Source of the DNA: Photobacterium lucens
Lineage (GTDB): Bacteria > Pseudomonadota > Gammaproteobacteria > Enterobacterales > Vibrionaceae
Direction of reading: 5' to 3'
Assembly: GCF_009873615.1 (NCBI RefSeq)
Contig: NZ_SSMG01000281.1
Coordinates: 1 to 64,000 of the forward strand
Length of the DNA stretch: 64,000 nt
Made by a program: the position numbers and the translations under genes. Position 1 is the first letter of the stretch. The number at the start of each line of letters is the position of its first letter. The notes beneath the pieces are model-generated. The model was given only the letters and a program-made list of their open reading frames with translations. It had not been told where the DNA came from and did no database searches. Of the stretch, positions 11,926 through 20,880 are shown in pieces.

Positions 11926-11959
11926 AAAAGCGGAACTTGGCGACAAGATTCCGCTTTTT
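11926..11959 (+). terminator. Intrinsic terminator after rsmB
   Basis: AAAAGCGGAA (11926-11935) pairs with TTCCGCTTTT (11949-11958). The stem is extended inside by CTTG/CAAG around a GCGA tetraloop with one bulged A, and TTTTTC follows. It lies 75 bases ahead of trkA. Confidence 0.85.
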
Positions 11960-12033
11960 CGTACTTTATAACGCCGATCAGAACGTTGTTATTCAAACAC
12001 GGAACTCTACAGGCATTACATCAGGCATAGACT

Positions 12034-13410
12034 ATGAAAATTATTATTCTCGGTGCCGGACAAGTTGGCGGTACTCTTGCTGAAAACTTGGTTGGTGAGA
12101 ATAACGATATCACTATCGTTGATAAGGATCCCGAGCGTCTACGTGAGCTGCAAGACAAATACGATCTTCGTGTTGTACAAGGTTTTGCTAGTCACCCTCG
12201 CACCTTGCGTGAAGCAGGAGCACAAGACGCCGATATGTTGGTATCTGTCACGAACTCCGACGAAACTAACATGATCGCATGTCAAATTGCGTTTTCTTTG
12301 TTTAATACACCTAACCGTGTTGCACGTATCCGCTCTCCGGAATATTTGCGAGAAAAGGAGCAGTTATTCCAATCCGATGCTGTTCCTGTCGATCACTTGA
12401 TCGCACCAGAAGAGTTGGTGACCGATTACATTGAAAAACTGATCGAGTACCCGGGCGCATTACAGGTCGTCAGTTTTGCTGAAGACAAAGTCGGTCTGGT
12501 TGCGGTAAAAGCCTACTACGGTGGTCCACTGGTCGGTAACGCACTCTCTGCACTACGTGAGCACATGCCGCATATCGATACTCGTGTTGCAGCCATTTTC
12601 CGTCAAGGTAAGCCTATTCGCCCACAAGGCACTACGATTATTGAAGCCGACGATGAAGTGTTCTTTGTCGCTGCCAGTAATCATATTCGCTCAGTGATGA
12701 GTGAGCTCCAGCGCTTAGAGAAACCTTACAAACGCTTGATGATTGTCGGTGGTGGTAACGTTGGTGCCGGTTTAGCGCGTCGTTTAGAGCAAAACTACAG
12801 CATTAAACTGATAGAAAGAAATCAGGAACGTGCTGAGAACTTGTCTGAAATGCTGCAAAACACCATCGTTTTCTGTGGTGATGCATCCGATCAAGAACTA
12901 TTGAGTGAAGAGCATATCGAGCAGATCGATGTCTTCATCGCCGTCACCAACGATGATGAAGCCAATATCATGTCAGCGATGCTAGCCAAACGCATGGGCG
13001 CAAAGAAAGTGATGGTGTTGATCCAGCGCGGTGCTTACGTCGATTTAGTGCAAGGTGGCACTATTGATATTGCGATTTCACCACAACAAGCGACCATTTC
13101 AGCACTGTTAACCCATGTGCGTAAAGCCGATATCGTTAACGTATCGTCACTACGCCGTGGTGCGGCAGAAGCCATTGAAGCCATTGCTCACGGTGATTCA
13201 ACCACATCGAAAGTCGTTGGCCGTGCAATCAGCGATATTAAACTGCCACCGGGTACCACCATTGGTGCAGTCGTACGCGGTGAAGAAGTACTGATCGCCC
13301 ACGACCGTACAGTGATTGAACAAAACGATCACGTGGTGATGTTCCTTGTTGATAAGAAGTACATCCCTGATGTTGAACGCTTATTCCAACCAAGTCCTTT
13401 CTTCTTGTAA
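12034..13410 (+). CDS. trkA: Trk potassium uptake regulatory subunit TrkA
   Basis: TrkA is the cytoplasmic, NAD-binding gating subunit of the Trk K+ transporter. The 458-residue protein is a tandem duplication. Each half has an RCK_N Rossmann domain ('[15 protein letters not shown]' near residue 5; '[15 protein letters not shown]' near 235) and an RCK_C domain. Acidic residues at the end of the second strand ('IVDKDPE', 'LIERNQE') are consistent with NAD(H) binding. The gene is five bases upstream of trkH, so regulator and channel are made together. Confidence 0.97.
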   Translation: MKIIILGAGQVGGTLAENLVGENNDITIVDKDPERLRELQDKYDLRVVQGFASHPRTLREAGAQDADMLVSVTNSDETNMIACQIAFSLFNTPNRVARIRSPEYLREKEQLFQSDAVPVDHLIAPEELVTDYIEKLIEYPGALQVVSFAEDKVGLVAVKAYYGGPLVGNALSALREHMPHIDTRVAAIFRQGKPIRPQGTTIIEADDEVFFVAASNHIRSVMSELQRLEKPYKRLMIVGGGNVGAGLARRLEQNYSIKLIERNQERAENLSEMLQNTIVFCGDASDQELLSEEHIEQIDVFIAVTNDDEANIMSAMLAKRMGAKKVMVLIQRGAYVDLVQGGTIDIAISPQQATISALLTHVRKADIVNVSSLRRGAAEAIEAIAHGDSTTSKVVGRAISDIKLPPGTTIGAVVRGEEVLIAHDRTVIEQNDHVVMFLVDKKYIPDVERLFQPSPFFL

Positions 13411-13415
13411 TTATC

Positions 13416-14861
13416 ATGGTTAATTATCGTCCCATACTGTTTGTTCTAGGGTTAGTGCTATCTAAGCTAGCCCTGTTCATGTACGTGCCGACATTAGTCG
13501 CCTTTTTTACAGGTACAGAAGGGTTTATTGATTTCGCTACCGCGGTATTGATCACCCACTCTGTGGCCTTTTTATTTTTAACCCTAGGCAAGACACCTGA
13601 ATTCAAACTCAGTGTGCGTGATATGTTTTTGATCACCACCTTGGTTTGGACCGTTGCTAGTGCCTTTGCCGCCTTGCCGTTTGTATTTATCAACCACATT
13701 AGCTTCACTGATGCCTACTTTGAGACCATGTCAGGGATCACCACCACGGGCTCTACGGTGTTAAGTGGTTTAGATGATATGGCGCCCAGTATTTTGCTGT
13801 GGCGTTCAACCTTACAGTGGTTAGGCGGGGTGGGCTTCATCGTGATGGCGGTAGCTATTCTACCGATGCTGAACGTCGGTGGTATGCGCCTGTTCCAAAC
13901 TGAATCTTCAGATTGGTCAGATAAAAGCTCACCACGAACCAAAAGCGTAGCGAAGAATATCGTTAATGTTTATCTCACTTTAACCCTGCTTTGTATCATT
14001 TCGTTTATGTTTGCAGGGATGAATACCTTTGATGCGATTAACCATGCTTTCACTACCATTTCGACCGGTGGATATTCAACCTCAGACGGCTCAATGAATC
14101 ACTTCTCGCACAGCGCACAGTGGGTTGCTACTGTCTTTATGTTTGCAGGTGGTTTGCCATTTTTACTGTTCGTCCAAGCGTTGAAAAAGCGTCATCCCAA
14201 AACCTTATTTGGCGATGCACAGGTAAAAGGCTATGCCTTATTTGTGACCGTCGCGAGTTTGATTGTGGCAGCCTGCTTGATCTTCAATAAAGATTATTCG
14301 GTGATGGATGCGCTACGTTTGTCGTTTTTCAACATTATTTCTGTTGTCACAACCACAGGGTTTGGCTTAGGTGATTTCACTGCATGGGGACCACTGCCGA
14401 GCATCATTTTCGCTTTCACGCTATTAGTGGGTGCATGTTCAGGCTCAACCAGTGGCGGTATTAAAATCTTCCGTTTCCAGATCGCTTTTGCCTTATTACG
14501 TAAGCAAATCATGCAATCGATCCACCCATCAGCGCTGTTTATCCAACGTTACAATGGGCGTCCTGTGACAGAAGAAATTGTCCGCTCAGTAGTCGCTTTA
14601 GTACTGACGTTTATAATGACAATCATCTTTATTGCCGCAGTACTTGGTCTGCAAGGACTTGATCCAATCACCAGTATTACTGGTGCTGTAACAGCTGTGG
14701 CGAACGTTGGTCCAGGTATGGGTGATATCATTGGTCCTACTGGTAACTTTGCCAGCTTGCCTGATCTGTCTAAGTGGACATTAAGTTTAGGGATGTTGAT
14801 GGGGCGTTTAGAGATCCTAACTGTATTAGTGGTGTTTTCTCCGGCTTTCTGGCGAGATTAA
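13416..14861 (+). CDS. trkH: Trk potassium transporter membrane subunit TrkH
   Basis: TrkH is the K+-conducting membrane subunit that pairs with TrkA. The 481-residue protein is almost the length of E. coli TrkH and is strongly hydrophobic throughout. The four pore loops are visible as 'TTTGSTVL', 'STGGYSTSDG', 'TTTGFGLGDF' and 'ANVGPGMGDIIGP'; their glycines form the selectivity filter. 'ACSGSTSGGIKIFR' is the conserved gating-loop region. It is co-transcribed with trkA, an arrangement usual in vibrios but not in E. coli. Confidence 0.96.
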   Translation: MVNYRPILFVLGLVLSKLALFMYVPTLVAFFTGTEGFIDFATAVLITHSVAFLFLTLGKTPEFKLSVRDMFLITTLVWTVASAFAALPFVFINHISFTDAYFETMSGITTTGSTVLSGLDDMAPSILLWRSTLQWLGGVGFIVMAVAILPMLNVGGMRLFQTESSDWSDKSSPRTKSVAKNIVNVYLTLTLLCIISFMFAGMNTFDAINHAFTTISTGGYSTSDGSMNHFSHSAQWVATVFMFAGGLPFLLFVQALKKRHPKTLFGDAQVKGYALFVTVASLIVAACLIFNKDYSVMDALRLSFFNIISVVTTTGFGLGDFTAWGPLPSIIFAFTLLVGACSGSTSGGIKIFRFQIAFALLRKQIMQSIHPSALFIQRYNGRPVTEEIVRSVVALVLTFIMTIIFIAAVLGLQGLDPITSITGAVTAVANVGPGMGDIIGPTGNFASLPDLSKWTLSLGMLMGRLEILTVLVVFSPAFWRD

Positions 14862-14879
14862 TTTAAACAGTAAAAACAA

Positions 14880-14907
14880 AGAGAGCGCAGTGCGCTCTCT
14901 TTTTTTA
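14880..14907 (+). terminator. Intrinsic terminator after trkAH
   Basis: AGAGAGCGC and its complement (14880-14888 and 14892-14900) form a strong stem followed by seven T residues. It is followed by the convergent hemolysin III gene. Confidence 0.85.
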
Positions 14908-14922
14908 TCTTAAATATTTAAG

Positions 14923-15585
14923 TCACGACACCGGATTGACGTAGAAATAAATCGCGCAGAAATGGCAAATCGAACCACCTAATACAAACAAATGCCAAAT
15001 CGCATGGTTGTAAGGGATGCGTTTATTAACGTAAAAAATCACACCCAGCGAGTAGATAACACCACCTAATGCCAGTAGCACCAAACCACCAGTTGAAAGA
15101 GATATTGCCAATTGATAAATCACAATCAGCGATAACCATCCCATGGTGAGATAGGTGATCAAAGAGAGCTTTTTAAACCGATACACAAAAGCAATTTTGG
15201 CAATAATTCCGATCAACGCCAGAGCCCAAATCACCGTCATTAACCCTATCGCCAAGGGAGTGCGTAAGGCTATTAATAAGAAAGGAGTATAAGTGCCAGC
15301 GATCAGCAAATAAATCGCACAATGATCAAAAGTCTTTAATGCCCGTTTGGCTTTCACTGAAGAGACAGAGTGATACAAGGTGGATGCCAGATAGAGCAAT
15401 ATCATGCTCACGGCATACACGGTATAACTCACAATGCTTAACGTATCAGCGTTTAGCGCAAATGCTTTTTCAAGCAACAGATATAAACCAAACAACCCAA
15501 ACAGTAAGCCAATACCATGACTAATACTGTTTGCTGCTTCTTCGGCAACTGAATACCCAGATTCAGATGCGACTGCTTTACCCAT
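14923..15585 (-). CDS. Hemolysin III family (PAQR/TrhA) membrane protein
   Basis: This 220-residue protein has about seven hydrophobic segments and the conserved PAQR-family residues: 'SHGIG' near residue 23, 'ASTLYHS' near 67, '[16 protein letters not shown]' and the C-terminal '[16 protein letters not shown]'. The histidines in these motifs bind zinc in the related adiponectin receptors. E. coli YqfA/TrhA belongs here and has been linked to membrane energetics; the label 'hemolysin' is historical and does not imply toxicity. It is a single gene between the trkH terminator and the GntR regulator, with no obvious partner. Confidence 0.85.
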   Translation of the reverse strand: MGKAVASESGYSVAEEAANSISHGIGLLFGLFGLYLLLEKAFALNADTLSIVSYTVYAVSMILLYLASTLYHSVSSVKAKRALKTFDHCAIYLLIAGTYTPFLLIALRTPLAIGLMTVIWALALIGIIAKIAFVYRFKKLSLITYLTMGWLSLIVIYQLAISLSTGGLVLLALGGVIYSLGVIFYVNKRIPYNHAIWHLFVLGGSICHFCAIYFYVNPVS

Positions 15586-15719
15586 TGATCTTCTTCCTCT
15601 ACCGACATGACATCATGACTTTGTTATTATGCTCTCAGCTTACACTTGTAAGCTGAAAATAAGCAAGAGAGGATTGGTGATATTTGTATTACCGATAGTA
15701 AAAATTGTAAGCAATAAAA

Positions 15720-15740
15720 AACGGAGCATTTAGCTCCGTT
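15720..15740 (-). terminator. Intrinsic terminator after the GntR gene
   Basis: AACGGAGC (15720-15727) pairs with GCTCCGTT (15733-15740) around a 5-base loop. On the minus strand the stem is followed by a U-run (complement of 15715-15721). Confidence 0.85.
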
Positions 15741-15747
15741 TCTCTGA

Positions 15748-16428
15748 TCACTTATTTAATAAGGATAATGTGGCTTGTCGTGCAGCATCAGGATCGCGGG
15801 CAATAATGCCATCGACGATCTGCTGGTGAGCATCAAGTTTTAAAATACGCTTACGTGTTACGACACGGAAGTAATTTTCAAATACCGCTTTAAATAAGTT
15901 ACCAAATGGACTGATAAAGTGATTACCAGAAGCAAAATAGATCAACTGATGGAAACGCGTATCCACTTCAATCCAATGCTCTTGATCGAAGTTCTCACCC
16001 ATTTGGTGCATTTCTGCGAGTAACTCTTGCAACTCTCGACGCTCTTCATCAGTTGCATGAATAGCCGCTAATGCAGCCGCTTCCGGCTCTAACATCAAAC
16101 GTGCTTGTTGATATTCAGTCAGTAACTCAGAATCTGCATCGAAATCTAACCAAGCTAATAAATCTTGATCAAGGTAATTCCAGTTCTTTTTTGGCATCAC
16201 GCGCGTACCAATGCGCGGACGAGGCAATACCATTCCCTTGGCAGCCAACATTTTGATTGCCTCACGAACAGCTGTACGGCTTACACCATACATTTCACCT
16301 AATTCGACTTCACCCGGCAAAATATCACCTGGTGCCGTTTCGCCCGCCAAAATACGACGACCGATAGATTCGGCTAATCGATAAGATAAGTTTCGGTTGG
16401 CAACAATACGTCGCTGCTCCTGCTCCAT
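15748..16428 (-). CDS. GntR/FadR-family transcriptional regulator
   Basis: This 226-residue regulator has an N-terminal winged helix-turn-helix ('LAESIGRRILAGE', 'GEVELGEMYGVSRTAVREAI', residues about 16-60) and a C-terminal all-helical FCD ligand-binding domain (about 90-220). The FCD domain has the Asp and His pattern of the metal-dependent FadR subfamily ('DTRFHQLIYFASGN', 'DAHQQIVDGI'). No catabolic gene lies beside it, so the ligand cannot be guessed from context. A perfect palindrome 39-55 bases upstream of its ATG is a likely autoregulatory site. GAGAGGA precedes the start. Confidence 0.88.
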   Translation of the reverse strand: MEQEQRRIVANRNLSYRLAESIGRRILAGETAPGDILPGEVELGEMYGVSRTAVREAIKMLAAKGMVLPRPRIGTRVMPKKNWNYLDQDLLAWLDFDADSELLTEYQQARLMLEPEAAALAAIHATDEERRELQELLAEMHQMGENFDQEHWIEVDTRFHQLIYFASGNHFISPFGNLFKAVFENYFRVVTRKRILKLDAHQQIVDGIIARDPDAARQATLSLLNK

Positions 16429-16466
16429 ACATCCTCTCCCAAGGCTTTCTTTTTATAATATGGATC

Positions 16467-16483
16467 GCCCATACAATATGGGC
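16467..16483. promoter_or_regulatory. Palindromic candidate operator upstream of the GntR gene
   Basis: GCCCATA-CAA-TATGGGC is a perfect 7-bp inverted repeat with a 3-base centre. It lies next to a TATTAT (16460-16455, minus strand) that could be the -10 of the GntR gene. The size and symmetry fit a FadR-type dimer. Binding is inferred. Confidence 0.55.
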
Positions 16484-16642
16484 TGTGTAACACAAACGGC
16501 GTATTACAACATAAACAAATGTGAATACATCGAGCTAAATAACTTTTACCGTTATTTTTTTGCGTTGTGCTGATTCATCCGTCTCAACGCTTCAATATTA
16601 GCATTTTACTGGCTACTTTTTGCTCGACTTTTGAAATCACTA

Positions 16643-16775
16643 TTGTTATTCTCAGCACAAATTGATTAATAGCCAAGCGATATTCTGATGGATGGGGTCA
16701 ACCCAGTAGGGAATCTTCCCTTCAGTTATCAGCTTACAACTTCCGGCCAAGGATGAGCCTGACAATAGGTGATTT
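16643..16775 (+). promoter_or_regulatory. Possible promoter and structured leader of an unassigned transcription unit
   Basis: TTGTTA (16643-16648) and TTAATA (16666-16671) are 17 bases apart and may form a weak promoter. Downstream, GGG-TCAA-CCC (16695-16704) and GGGAA-TC-TTCCC (16709-16720) could form two consecutive hairpins. I do not recognise a known riboswitch in them. Confidence 0.35.
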
Positions 16776-16976
16776 ATGCGACCAGCATCTCCCGTCAGGT
16801 ATGCAAGTACCCATCGTAGTCCTTCACGTTATCGCACCACTGCGCATGCGCCGCATTTTAAAACGAAAAAAGCAGCAATGGTTGAGGTTTCATTAACCAA
16901 TACAGATATCGCATTAAAAAGCGATCAGTTTGATGAACAAACTCTGATATCACCACTTTCTCAACAGACAGCGTGA
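16776..16976 (+). CDS. Small hypothetical protein, 66 residues
   Basis: The frame has an ATG preceded by AGG six bases upstream (AGGTGATTT-ATG). A strong terminator follows 21 bases after its stop, so it sits in a complete transcription unit. The N-terminal half is very basic and rich in Arg, Ser, Pro and His ('MRPASPVRYASTHRSPSRYR'). The C-terminal half is acidic and polar ('NTDIALKSDQFDEQ'). There is no membrane segment, signal peptide or domain I recognise. It could be a real small protein or chance coding within a regulatory RNA. Confidence 0.4.
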   Translation: MRPASPVRYASTHRSPSRYRTTAHAPHFKTKKAAMVEVSLTNTDIALKSDQFDEQTLISPLSQQTA

Positions 16977-16997
16977 TCATAAATAAAACATTTCTAT

Positions 16998-17022
16998 AAA
17001 GCAGCCTCCGCTGCTTTTTTTT
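16998..17022 (+). terminator. Intrinsic terminator after the 66-residue frame
   Basis: AAAGCAGC (16998-17005) pairs with GCTGCTTT (17010-17017) around CTCC, then T residues run on to 17022. It shows that a plus-strand transcript ends here, although no known gene lies upstream on this strand since trkH. Confidence 0.85.
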
Positions 17023-17150
17023 ACTTTCTTTTGTCATTGCTCTGCATAACAACAGATTGTATCCCTGCCGACTTTGTTATAGTTTATCCCTATTAAAACT
17101 ATGACAATTAAATCGTGTAACGATTACTCAGCCCGAACCACGGAGTAACT

Positions 17151-17417
17151 ATGAAAACGCATCGCGTTAATGAGCTCATCGAACTTATTCACCCTGAGTG
17201 GCAAAAAGATCCCGATCTAAACTTGGTGGAATTCATTCTAAAACTTGCCAAAGAAGCCCAATACGAAGGACCTTTAGAATCACTTACTGATGATGTACTT
17301 ATTTACCATCTGAAAATGCGTAACAGTGATAAAGATGCGATGATCCCTGGTATTGCAAAAGATTGCGAAGATGACTTCAAAACAGCGATCTTACGTGCTC
17401 GCGGTATCATTAAGTAA
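17151..17417 (+). CDS. yihD: YihD family protein (DUF1040)
   Basis: This 88-residue soluble protein matches E. coli YihD along its whole length ('[20 protein letters not shown]', '[13 protein letters not shown]', '[15 protein letters not shown]'). Its function is unknown. In E. coli it lies upstream of srkA and dsbA, as here, but here ccoG is inserted between yihD and srkA. Its own terminator follows, so it is probably a single-gene transcript. Confidence 0.92.
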   Translation: MKTHRVNELIELIHPEWQKDPDLNLVEFILKLAKEAQYEGPLESLTDDVLIYHLKMRNSDKDAMIPGIAKDCEDDFKTAILRARGIIK

Positions 17418-17451
17418 CTCAATAATTATCGTACGCGCCACCCAATAATTC

Positions 17452-17482
17452 AAAAAGCCAGTTTTCACACTGGCTTTTTTTG
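17452..17482 (+). terminator. Intrinsic terminator after yihD
   Basis: AGCCAGT (17456-17462) pairs with ACTGGCT (17469-17475) around a 6-base loop, followed by T residues. Confidence 0.8.
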
Positions 17483-17608
17483 TGTCCAAACCATCAATTT
17501 CGGCACTGATTTTAGGTCAACAGAGCACCATACGTTACAATCATTCCATTAACAAAGCACGATAACCATTAACAATTACACTTCGTGCCACGCAAGGAAT
17601 GCTATGTT

Positions 17609-19036
17609 ATGAGCGCTGATAAAATCAAAATAAAAGACATCACAGCCGAGAAACAACCTACCACAACCGTCATTAATGCAGATCGCTTCAACCCAAGTGA
17701 ACAACTCTACGTCAGAGCAGTAAAAGGGATTTATCAACGGTTAAGGCAACGAATGGGTAGCCTATTAATGCTGCTCTTTTTAGGCTTACCTTGGATCACT
17801 TTCCATGGGCGCCAAGCCGTATTACTCGATGTTAATGATCAGCAATTCTACTTCTTTGGCACCACGTTCTGGCCGCAAGATCTCACCTTGCTTGCACTCC
17901 TGTTTATGATTGCGGCCTTTGCATTATTTTTTATCACAACATTCCTCGGCCGTGTCTGGTGCGGCTATTTCTGTCCTCAAACGGTATGGACGTTTATCTA
18001 TATTTGGTTTGAAGAAAAACTCGAAGGTGCTGCCAATAAACGCCGTCGCCAAGATGCTTTACCCATGACCTTTAACCTTGCTGTGCGTAAAACCCTTAAA
18101 CACATTGCATGGGTGGTGATTGCGCTTATTACCGCACTCAGTTTTGTTGGCTATTTCATCCCAATCAAAACCCTGCTTGTAGAATTCTTCACTTGGCAGT
18201 CGTCGGCTTGGATAACCTTTTGGGTACTTTTTTTCACTATTTGTACTTACGTCAATGCTGGCTGGATGCGCTCCATTGTGTGTATCCACATGTGCCCTTA
18301 TGCACGTTTTCAATCCGCTATGTTTGATAAAGACAGCTACATTGTTGGCTATGACACTCGACGAGGAGAGAAACGCGGCCCACGATCTCGTAAAGCAAAC
18401 CCTGCCGAGCAAGGGCTTGGTGACTGTATTGACTGTAACCTTTGTGTCCAAGTGTGCCCAACAGGCATCGATATTCGAGAAGGAATGCAATATGAGTGCA
18501 TTAACTGTGGTGCCTGTGTTGATGCCTGCGATCAAACCATGGATAAAATGGGCTATGAGAAAGGGTTGATCAGCTATACCACAGAGCACCAATTAGCAGG
18601 GCAGAAAACCAAAGTCTTACGACCAAAATTAATCGGCTATGGCTCGGTTCTGGTGGCTATGATTGGGCTATTTTTCGTATTACTTAATACTATTCAGCCA
18701 ATGGGTTTGGATGTGATCCGCGATCGCACCCAGCTGTTTAAAGAAAACGACCAAGGCTTAATTGAAAATACCTATACCCTGAAAATCATCAATAAGTTCC
18801 AACAAGACACCACCTTTACCCTAACAGCTGAAGGGATTGATGATATTCAATGGTATGGCCCGCAAGTGATCACCGTTGATGCAGGTAATATTGTGAGCTT
18901 ACCGATCAGCTTAGGGGTCGACCCTTATGATTTAAAAGAGCCGATCATTAACATCCGCTTTGTGCTCTCAACAGGGCAAGGCGATGAGCAACATTCGTTA
19001 AGCACAGAAAGTCGATTTATTGGTAAGCTTCGCTAA
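17609..19036 (+). CDS. ccoG: Cytochrome c oxidase accessory protein CcoG (RdxA/FixG type)
   Basis: CcoG is a membrane-bound iron-sulphur protein. In studied species it reduces copper for the maturation of cbb3-type cytochrome oxidase. I set the start at the ATG at 17609 (AAGGAA upstream), giving 475 residues. Several membrane segments lie in the first half, with the conserved 'CGYFCPQTVW'. Two 4Fe-4S ferredoxin motifs follow ('CIDCNLCVQVCP' and 'CINCGACVDACD'), then a membrane segment and a C-terminal Ig-like periplasmic domain. No ccoNOPQ genes are nearby, so it is an orphan copy at this locus. Confidence 0.9.
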   Translation: MSADKIKIKDITAEKQPTTTVINADRFNPSEQLYVRAVKGIYQRLRQRMGSLLMLLFLGLPWITFHGRQAVLLDVNDQQFYFFGTTFWPQDLTLLALLFMIAAFALFFITTFLGRVWCGYFCPQTVWTFIYIWFEEKLEGAANKRRRQDALPMTFNLAVRKTLKHIAWVVIALITALSFVGYFIPIKTLLVEFFTWQSSAWITFWVLFFTICTYVNAGWMRSIVCIHMCPYARFQSAMFDKDSYIVGYDTRRGEKRGPRSRKANPAEQGLGDCIDCNLCVQVCPTGIDIREGMQYECINCGACVDACDQTMDKMGYEKGLISYTTEHQLAGQKTKVLRPKLIGYGSVLVAMIGLFFVLLNTIQPMGLDVIRDRTQLFKENDQGLIENTYTLKIINKFQQDTTFTLTAEGIDDIQWYGPQVITVDAGNIVSLPISLGVDPYDLKEPIINIRFVLSTGQGDEQHSLSTESRFIGKLR

Positions 19037-19060
19037 ACTAATGACTAAACACACTATTTG

Positions 19061-19084
19061 AAAGGGTCGGGTAACGACCCTTTT
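19061..19084 (+). terminator. Intrinsic terminator after ccoG
   Basis: AAAGGGTCG (19061-19069) pairs with CGACCCTTT (19075-19083) around GGTAA. The following T-run is short (TTTTGATTT), so it may be partly leaky into srkA. Confidence 0.7.
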
Positions 19085-19146
19085 GATTTCGCAATACAGA
19101 GATTGAGGTACACTAGTGGCTTACTCTCTGTCTTTAGGGCTGCTCC

Positions 19147-20133
19147 ATGGAAAAAAACGATTTTTGTTTTTCAGATCTCACCCCCGAGTTACTACTTGAT
19201 GCATTAGATAGCATTGATGTTCACGCGGAATCTGGATTACTTGCACTTAACAGCTATGAAAATAGGGTTTACCAATTTAAAGCGGAAGATGGGGCGCGCT
19301 ACGTCACCAAATTCTATCGCTCTGGACGTTGGAGCGATGAGCAAATTGCCGAAGAGCATCAATTTACCCAAGAGTTAGTGGAAGCCGACATTCCTGTAGC
19401 AGCACCGATTGCGATCAATGGACAAACGCTACATAACTTCAATGATCACCGTTTTGCGCTATTTCCAAGTGTCGGTGGACGCCAATTTGAAGTCGATAAT
19501 TTTGATCAACTGGAATGGGTAGGACGCTATTTAGGCCGCATTCACCAAGTCGGGCAACGCCAAGCTTTCAAACATCGTCCCACCATGGGAATGGAAGAGT
19601 ACGTTTATCAGCCTCGCCAATTATTGGCGAATAGCCCATTTATTCCCGATCACCTAAAAGCCACGTTCTTCGCCGATCTTGATACGTTAATTAGTGTTCT
19701 TGAGCAACATTGGTCAACGGATTGGCAAGCTATTCGCCTTCACGGTGATTGTCACCCGGGGAATATTCTCTGGCGTGATGGGCCACTGTTTGTCGATCTT
19801 GACGATGCCCGTAATGGTCCTGCAATCCAAGATCTGTGGATGCTACTTAACGGTGAGCGTGCCGATCAATTAGCTCAGCTTGATGCCTTATTAGAAGCGT
19901 ATGGTGAATTTGCAGAGTTTGATCAGCGCCAATTGCAACTAATTGAGCCTTTACGCGGTCTTAGAATGGTGCATTATATGGCATGGTTAGCAAAACGCTG
20001 GCAAGATCCTGCGTTTCCACGTGCATTCCCATGGTTTGCTGATGCAAAATATTGGGAAGAGCAAGTACTTGCATTTAAAGAACAAATTGCATCACTGAAT
20101 GAAGCACCATTGCAACTTATGCCTCAGTGGTAA
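19147..20133 (+). CDS. srkA: Stress response serine/threonine kinase SrkA
   Basis: SrkA (YihE/RdoA) is a eukaryotic-like Ser/Thr kinase of the aminoglycoside/choline-kinase fold that counters stress-induced death in E. coli. The 328-residue protein carries the catalytic loop 'LHGDCHPGNILW' (about 198-209) and the metal-binding 'VDLDDAR', in place of the DFG motif. The Gly-rich loop is weak, as is usual in the family. It lies 73 bases ahead of dsbA; the E. coli genes have the same order and are partly co-transcribed. Confidence 0.94.
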   Translation: MEKNDFCFSDLTPELLLDALDSIDVHAESGLLALNSYENRVYQFKAEDGARYVTKFYRSGRWSDEQIAEEHQFTQELVEADIPVAAPIAINGQTLHNFNDHRFALFPSVGGRQFEVDNFDQLEWVGRYLGRIHQVGQRQAFKHRPTMGMEEYVYQPRQLLANSPFIPDHLKATFFADLDTLISVLEQHWSTDWQAIRLHGDCHPGNILWRDGPLFVDLDDARNGPAIQDLWMLLNGERADQLAQLDALLEAYGEFAEFDQRQLQLIEPLRGLRMVHYMAWLAKRWQDPAFPRAFPWFADAKYWEEQVLAFKEQIASLNEAPLQLMPQW

Positions 20134-20206
20134 TAACAACAATCATTAATATAAAAACTCAGGTTATATCTATAGCCATGACAAGGACAATCAGGGAGTC
20201 ATACCA

Positions 20207-20809
20207 ATGTTCAAGAAGTTACTTACGTTAGCCAGCGCTGCATTACTGTCGTTTTCTGTACATGCTGCAAAATTCACAGAAGGCGATTACTACCAAGTTC
20301 TCGATCAACCTAAGTCTGAAACCCCTATTGTGACCGAGTTCTTCTCATTGTACTGCCCACACTGTTACCAATTTGAGCCAATGATCAAGCAGCTAAAAAC
20401 GAAGCTACCTGAAAATGCCAAGCTACAAAAAATGCATGTGTCTTTCATGGGTGGCCCAATGGGCAAAGTGATGAGCAAAGCGTTCGCAACGTCTGTAGTA
20501 CTAGGTGTACAAGATAAAATGGTGCCAGTATTCTTTAACCGCATTCACACCCTAAACAAACCACCACGCAATGAAGAAGAAGTGCGCCAAATCTTCATCG
20601 ATGAAGGTGTTCCTGCTGCTGAGTTTGATGGCGCATTCAACAGCTTTGCCGTTAACTCTATGGTAAGCCGTTTTGATAAAGCCTTTGAAGATGCAGGTCT
20701 AACAGGCGTGCCTGCTGTGGTAGTTAACAACAAATACCTAGTGAAAACCGGTAAGATCAAATCTGCTGATGAGTACTTTGAACTAGTTAACTACTTACTG
20801 AAAAAGTAA
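20207..20809 (+). CDS. dsbA: Thiol:disulfide interchange protein DsbA
   Basis: DsbA puts disulfide bonds into secreted proteins in the periplasm. The 200-residue precursor has a cleavable signal peptide (residues 1-20, ending 'SFSVHA'). The thioredoxin-fold active site 'CPHC' follows in '[10 protein letters not shown]' (about residues 49-52), and the cis-proline loop 'TGVPAVVV' lies near residue 165. In Vibrio cholerae the orthologue is needed to fold secreted virulence proteins. It ends the srkA-dsbA pair and is followed by a strong terminator. Confidence 0.97.
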   Translation: MFKKLLTLASAALLSFSVHAAKFTEGDYYQVLDQPKSETPIVTEFFSLYCPHCYQFEPMIKQLKTKLPENAKLQKMHVSFMGGPMGKVMSKAFATSVVLGVQDKMVPVFFNRIHTLNKPPRNEEEVRQIFIDEGVPAAEFDGAFNSFAVNSMVSRFDKAFEDAGLTGVPAVVVNNKYLVKTGKIKSADEYFELVNYLLKK

Positions 20810-20829
20810 TCGCACAACCTCAATATTAC

Positions 20830-20854
20830 AAAAAGGGCCGAATGGCCCTTTTTT
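20830..20854. terminator. Bidirectional terminator between dsbA and comM
   Basis: AAAAAGGGCC (20830-20839) pairs with GGCCCTTTTT (20844-20853) around GAAT, with T residues after and A residues before. It serves the convergent genes dsbA and comM. Confidence 0.85.
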
Positions 20855-20880
20855 CTTACCTAATAACTATGCTTACTTAG

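Noticed and set aside
15720-15740. Palindrome near 15720 as an operator
   Set aside because: It is better explained as the terminator of the GntR gene, given the adjoining U-run on the minus strand.
16709-16720. AGTAGGGAA, which resembles the end of a thiamine pyrophosphate riboswitch
   Set aside because: The rest of the TPP consensus (CTGAGA and ACCTGATCTGG) is missing, and no thiamine gene follows.
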